Shown here piece after piece: positions 63,306 through 64,000 of a DNA stretch of 64,000 bases. The stretch spans positions 2,232,001 to 2,296,000 of the forward strand of contig NZ_CP009512.1 in the NCBI RefSeq assembly GCF_000970205.1, read 5' to 3'. Position 1 is the stretch's first letter; each line of letters starts with the position of its first letter. Source of the stretch: Methanosarcina mazei S-6. Lineage in GTDB: Archaea > Halobacteriota > Methanosarcinia > Methanosarcinales > Methanosarcinaceae. The notes under the pieces are model-generated. The model saw nothing but the letters and a program-made list of their open reading frames with translations, searched no databases and was not told the DNA's origin. Position numbers and translations under genes: made by a program.

Positions 63306-63911
63306 ATGAAACAATGGCCTCTAAATCCAAAGCTTACAGAAGAAACGGCTTCGGAAGAAATAATTCTGGAAAAAACTGTTTCCGGAAGAATCCCGCAAAA
63401 AGGAGAAACCGGATCTTTCTGGGAAGACAGGGGAGACAGATACCACTGCGGAGTTGACCTTTATGCCCCCGTGAATACAGAGGTGGTTTCGGTTGAAGGC
63501 GGAATTGTCGCAGAAACCGGTCTGATGACCTCGCCTGAGATCCTGCCTTACTGGAACCCTACATATTATGTTATAATTGAACACGACAAGGGGCTTTTCT
63601 GCAAATACGGTGAGCTTGCAGGCTTTACCGTGAAAAAAGGAGACGAAATCGAGCCCGGGAGTTTGATAGGGCGTGTGGGAATGGTGCTGAACTCCGCAAG
63701 AATAGATAATTCCTGCCCGCTTTATATCCAGAAGCTGAAGAATAGAAACCCGAGTATGCTCCATTTTGAAGTATGGGAAAATGAGCCCATTACTGTTCAC
63801 AGGAAGTATCTCGGAGGCAACTGGTTTGCAGAAGAAATGCCAGAAAATTTAAGGAATCCTTCGGGATATTTAAAGGCAAAAAGGATATTTTACACAGAAA
63901 TAACTGGCTAA
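63306..63911 (+). CDS. M23-type peptidase-like (LytM fold) protein, incomplete active site
   Basis: 201 residues. The M23 domain is recognisable: DRYHCGVDLYAPVNTEVVSVEGGIVAETG (HxxxD zinc ligands), YVIIEHDKGLFCKYGELAGFTVKKGDEIEPGSLIGRVG, and MLHFEVW. The last motif is normally HLHFE; the first His is Met (SMLHFE), so the catalytic His appears lost while the zinc ligands remain. M23 domains cut bacterial peptidoglycan cross-links; in an archaeon this may be a zinc-binding structural protein or a defence or predation-related enzyme. The ATG follows an in-frame TGA closely, so the start is fixed. No signal peptide is seen. Confidence 0.65.
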   Translation: MKQWPLNPKLTEETASEEIILEKTVSGRIPQKGETGSFWEDRGDRYHCGVDLYAPVNTEVVSVEGGIVAETGLMTSPEILPYWNPTYYVIIEHDKGLFCKYGELAGFTVKKGDEIEPGSLIGRVGMVLNSARIDNSCPLYIQKLKNRNPSMLHFEVWENEPITVHRKYLGGNWFAEEMPENLRNPSGYLKAKRIFYTEITG

Positions 63912-64000
63912 AAAACGGAAGTTCGACTGAAAATTCCGGATAACATTGCAAATATTTCAGAACAAATGTCAAATATAATCATACTGTAAGAGTATGTGTT

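Overview
The window looks like chromosome of a mesophilic Methanosarcina-type methanogenic archaeon. The reasons are: archaeal-only or archaea-typical genes (PurP, a DUF2121 proteasome-like protein, adenine deaminase, a Methanosarcina-style SerC); AT-rich intergenic DNA with TATA boxes of archaeal spacing; GGTGA/GGAG ribosome binding sites; S-layer-like COG1361 and beta-propeller surface proteins; and a transposase reading frame broken only by an in-frame TAG, the codon that Methanosarcina can read as pyrrolysine. I see no rRNA, tRNA or CRISPR array.

Layout. 1-2.3 kb: end of a surface-protein gene, a complete IS1-family insertion, a zincin-like protein and a short-period repeat. 2.8-7.1 kb: an MBL-rhodanese protein, a DUF1015 protein and a pair of zinc-ribbon genes. 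7.5-13 kb: a DUF1328 membrane peptide, decayed coding DNA, a polysaccharide flippase and a YihY/BrkB membrane protein. 13.4-19.1 kb: a large secreted double beta-propeller protein with a Cys-rich tail, a PAS-sensor pseudogene and a nitroreductase-like protein. 19.3-21.5 kb: three copies of a roughly 75-80 nt hairpin element, each with its own TATA box, interleaved with a GNAT gene and a carboxymuconolactone-decarboxylase-like gene. 22-27.4 kb: twin iron-sulfur aldo/keto reductases, a histidine-kinase fragment, a flavin reductase and two membrane or surface proteins. 27.9-36.8 kb: housekeeping metabolism (purP, a fused hydantoinase/oxoprolinase, serC, ade, DUF2121).

37-52.6 kb is the accessory region. 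A HEAT-like gene and a pirin gene have a second, partly decayed copy at 51.1-52.6 kb. Between the two copies lie an IS66 element, an IS200/IS605 element, a dead IS1182-type element broken by an IS630 copy, a second inverted IS630 copy, a secreted phospholipase C/P1-nuclease-like gene with a structured leader, a membrane protein, a 115-bp MITE and another DDE-type IS. 53-64 kb returns to single-copy genes: a DUF2178-like/HTH pair behind two operator-like palindromes, a MacB-like ABC transporter operon with a COG1361 protein, PsiE, an endonuclease-III-like glycosylase without its Fe-S cysteines, a PAS-GAF-PAS histidine kinase and an M23-like protein.

The most interesting unexplained signal is the three-copy, promoter-associated hairpin family at 19.3-21.5 kb. 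It looks like a family of small RNAs with C-rich loops resembling anti-Shine-Dalgarno sequence. Functional statements rest on motif recognition by eye; no database or folding program was run.
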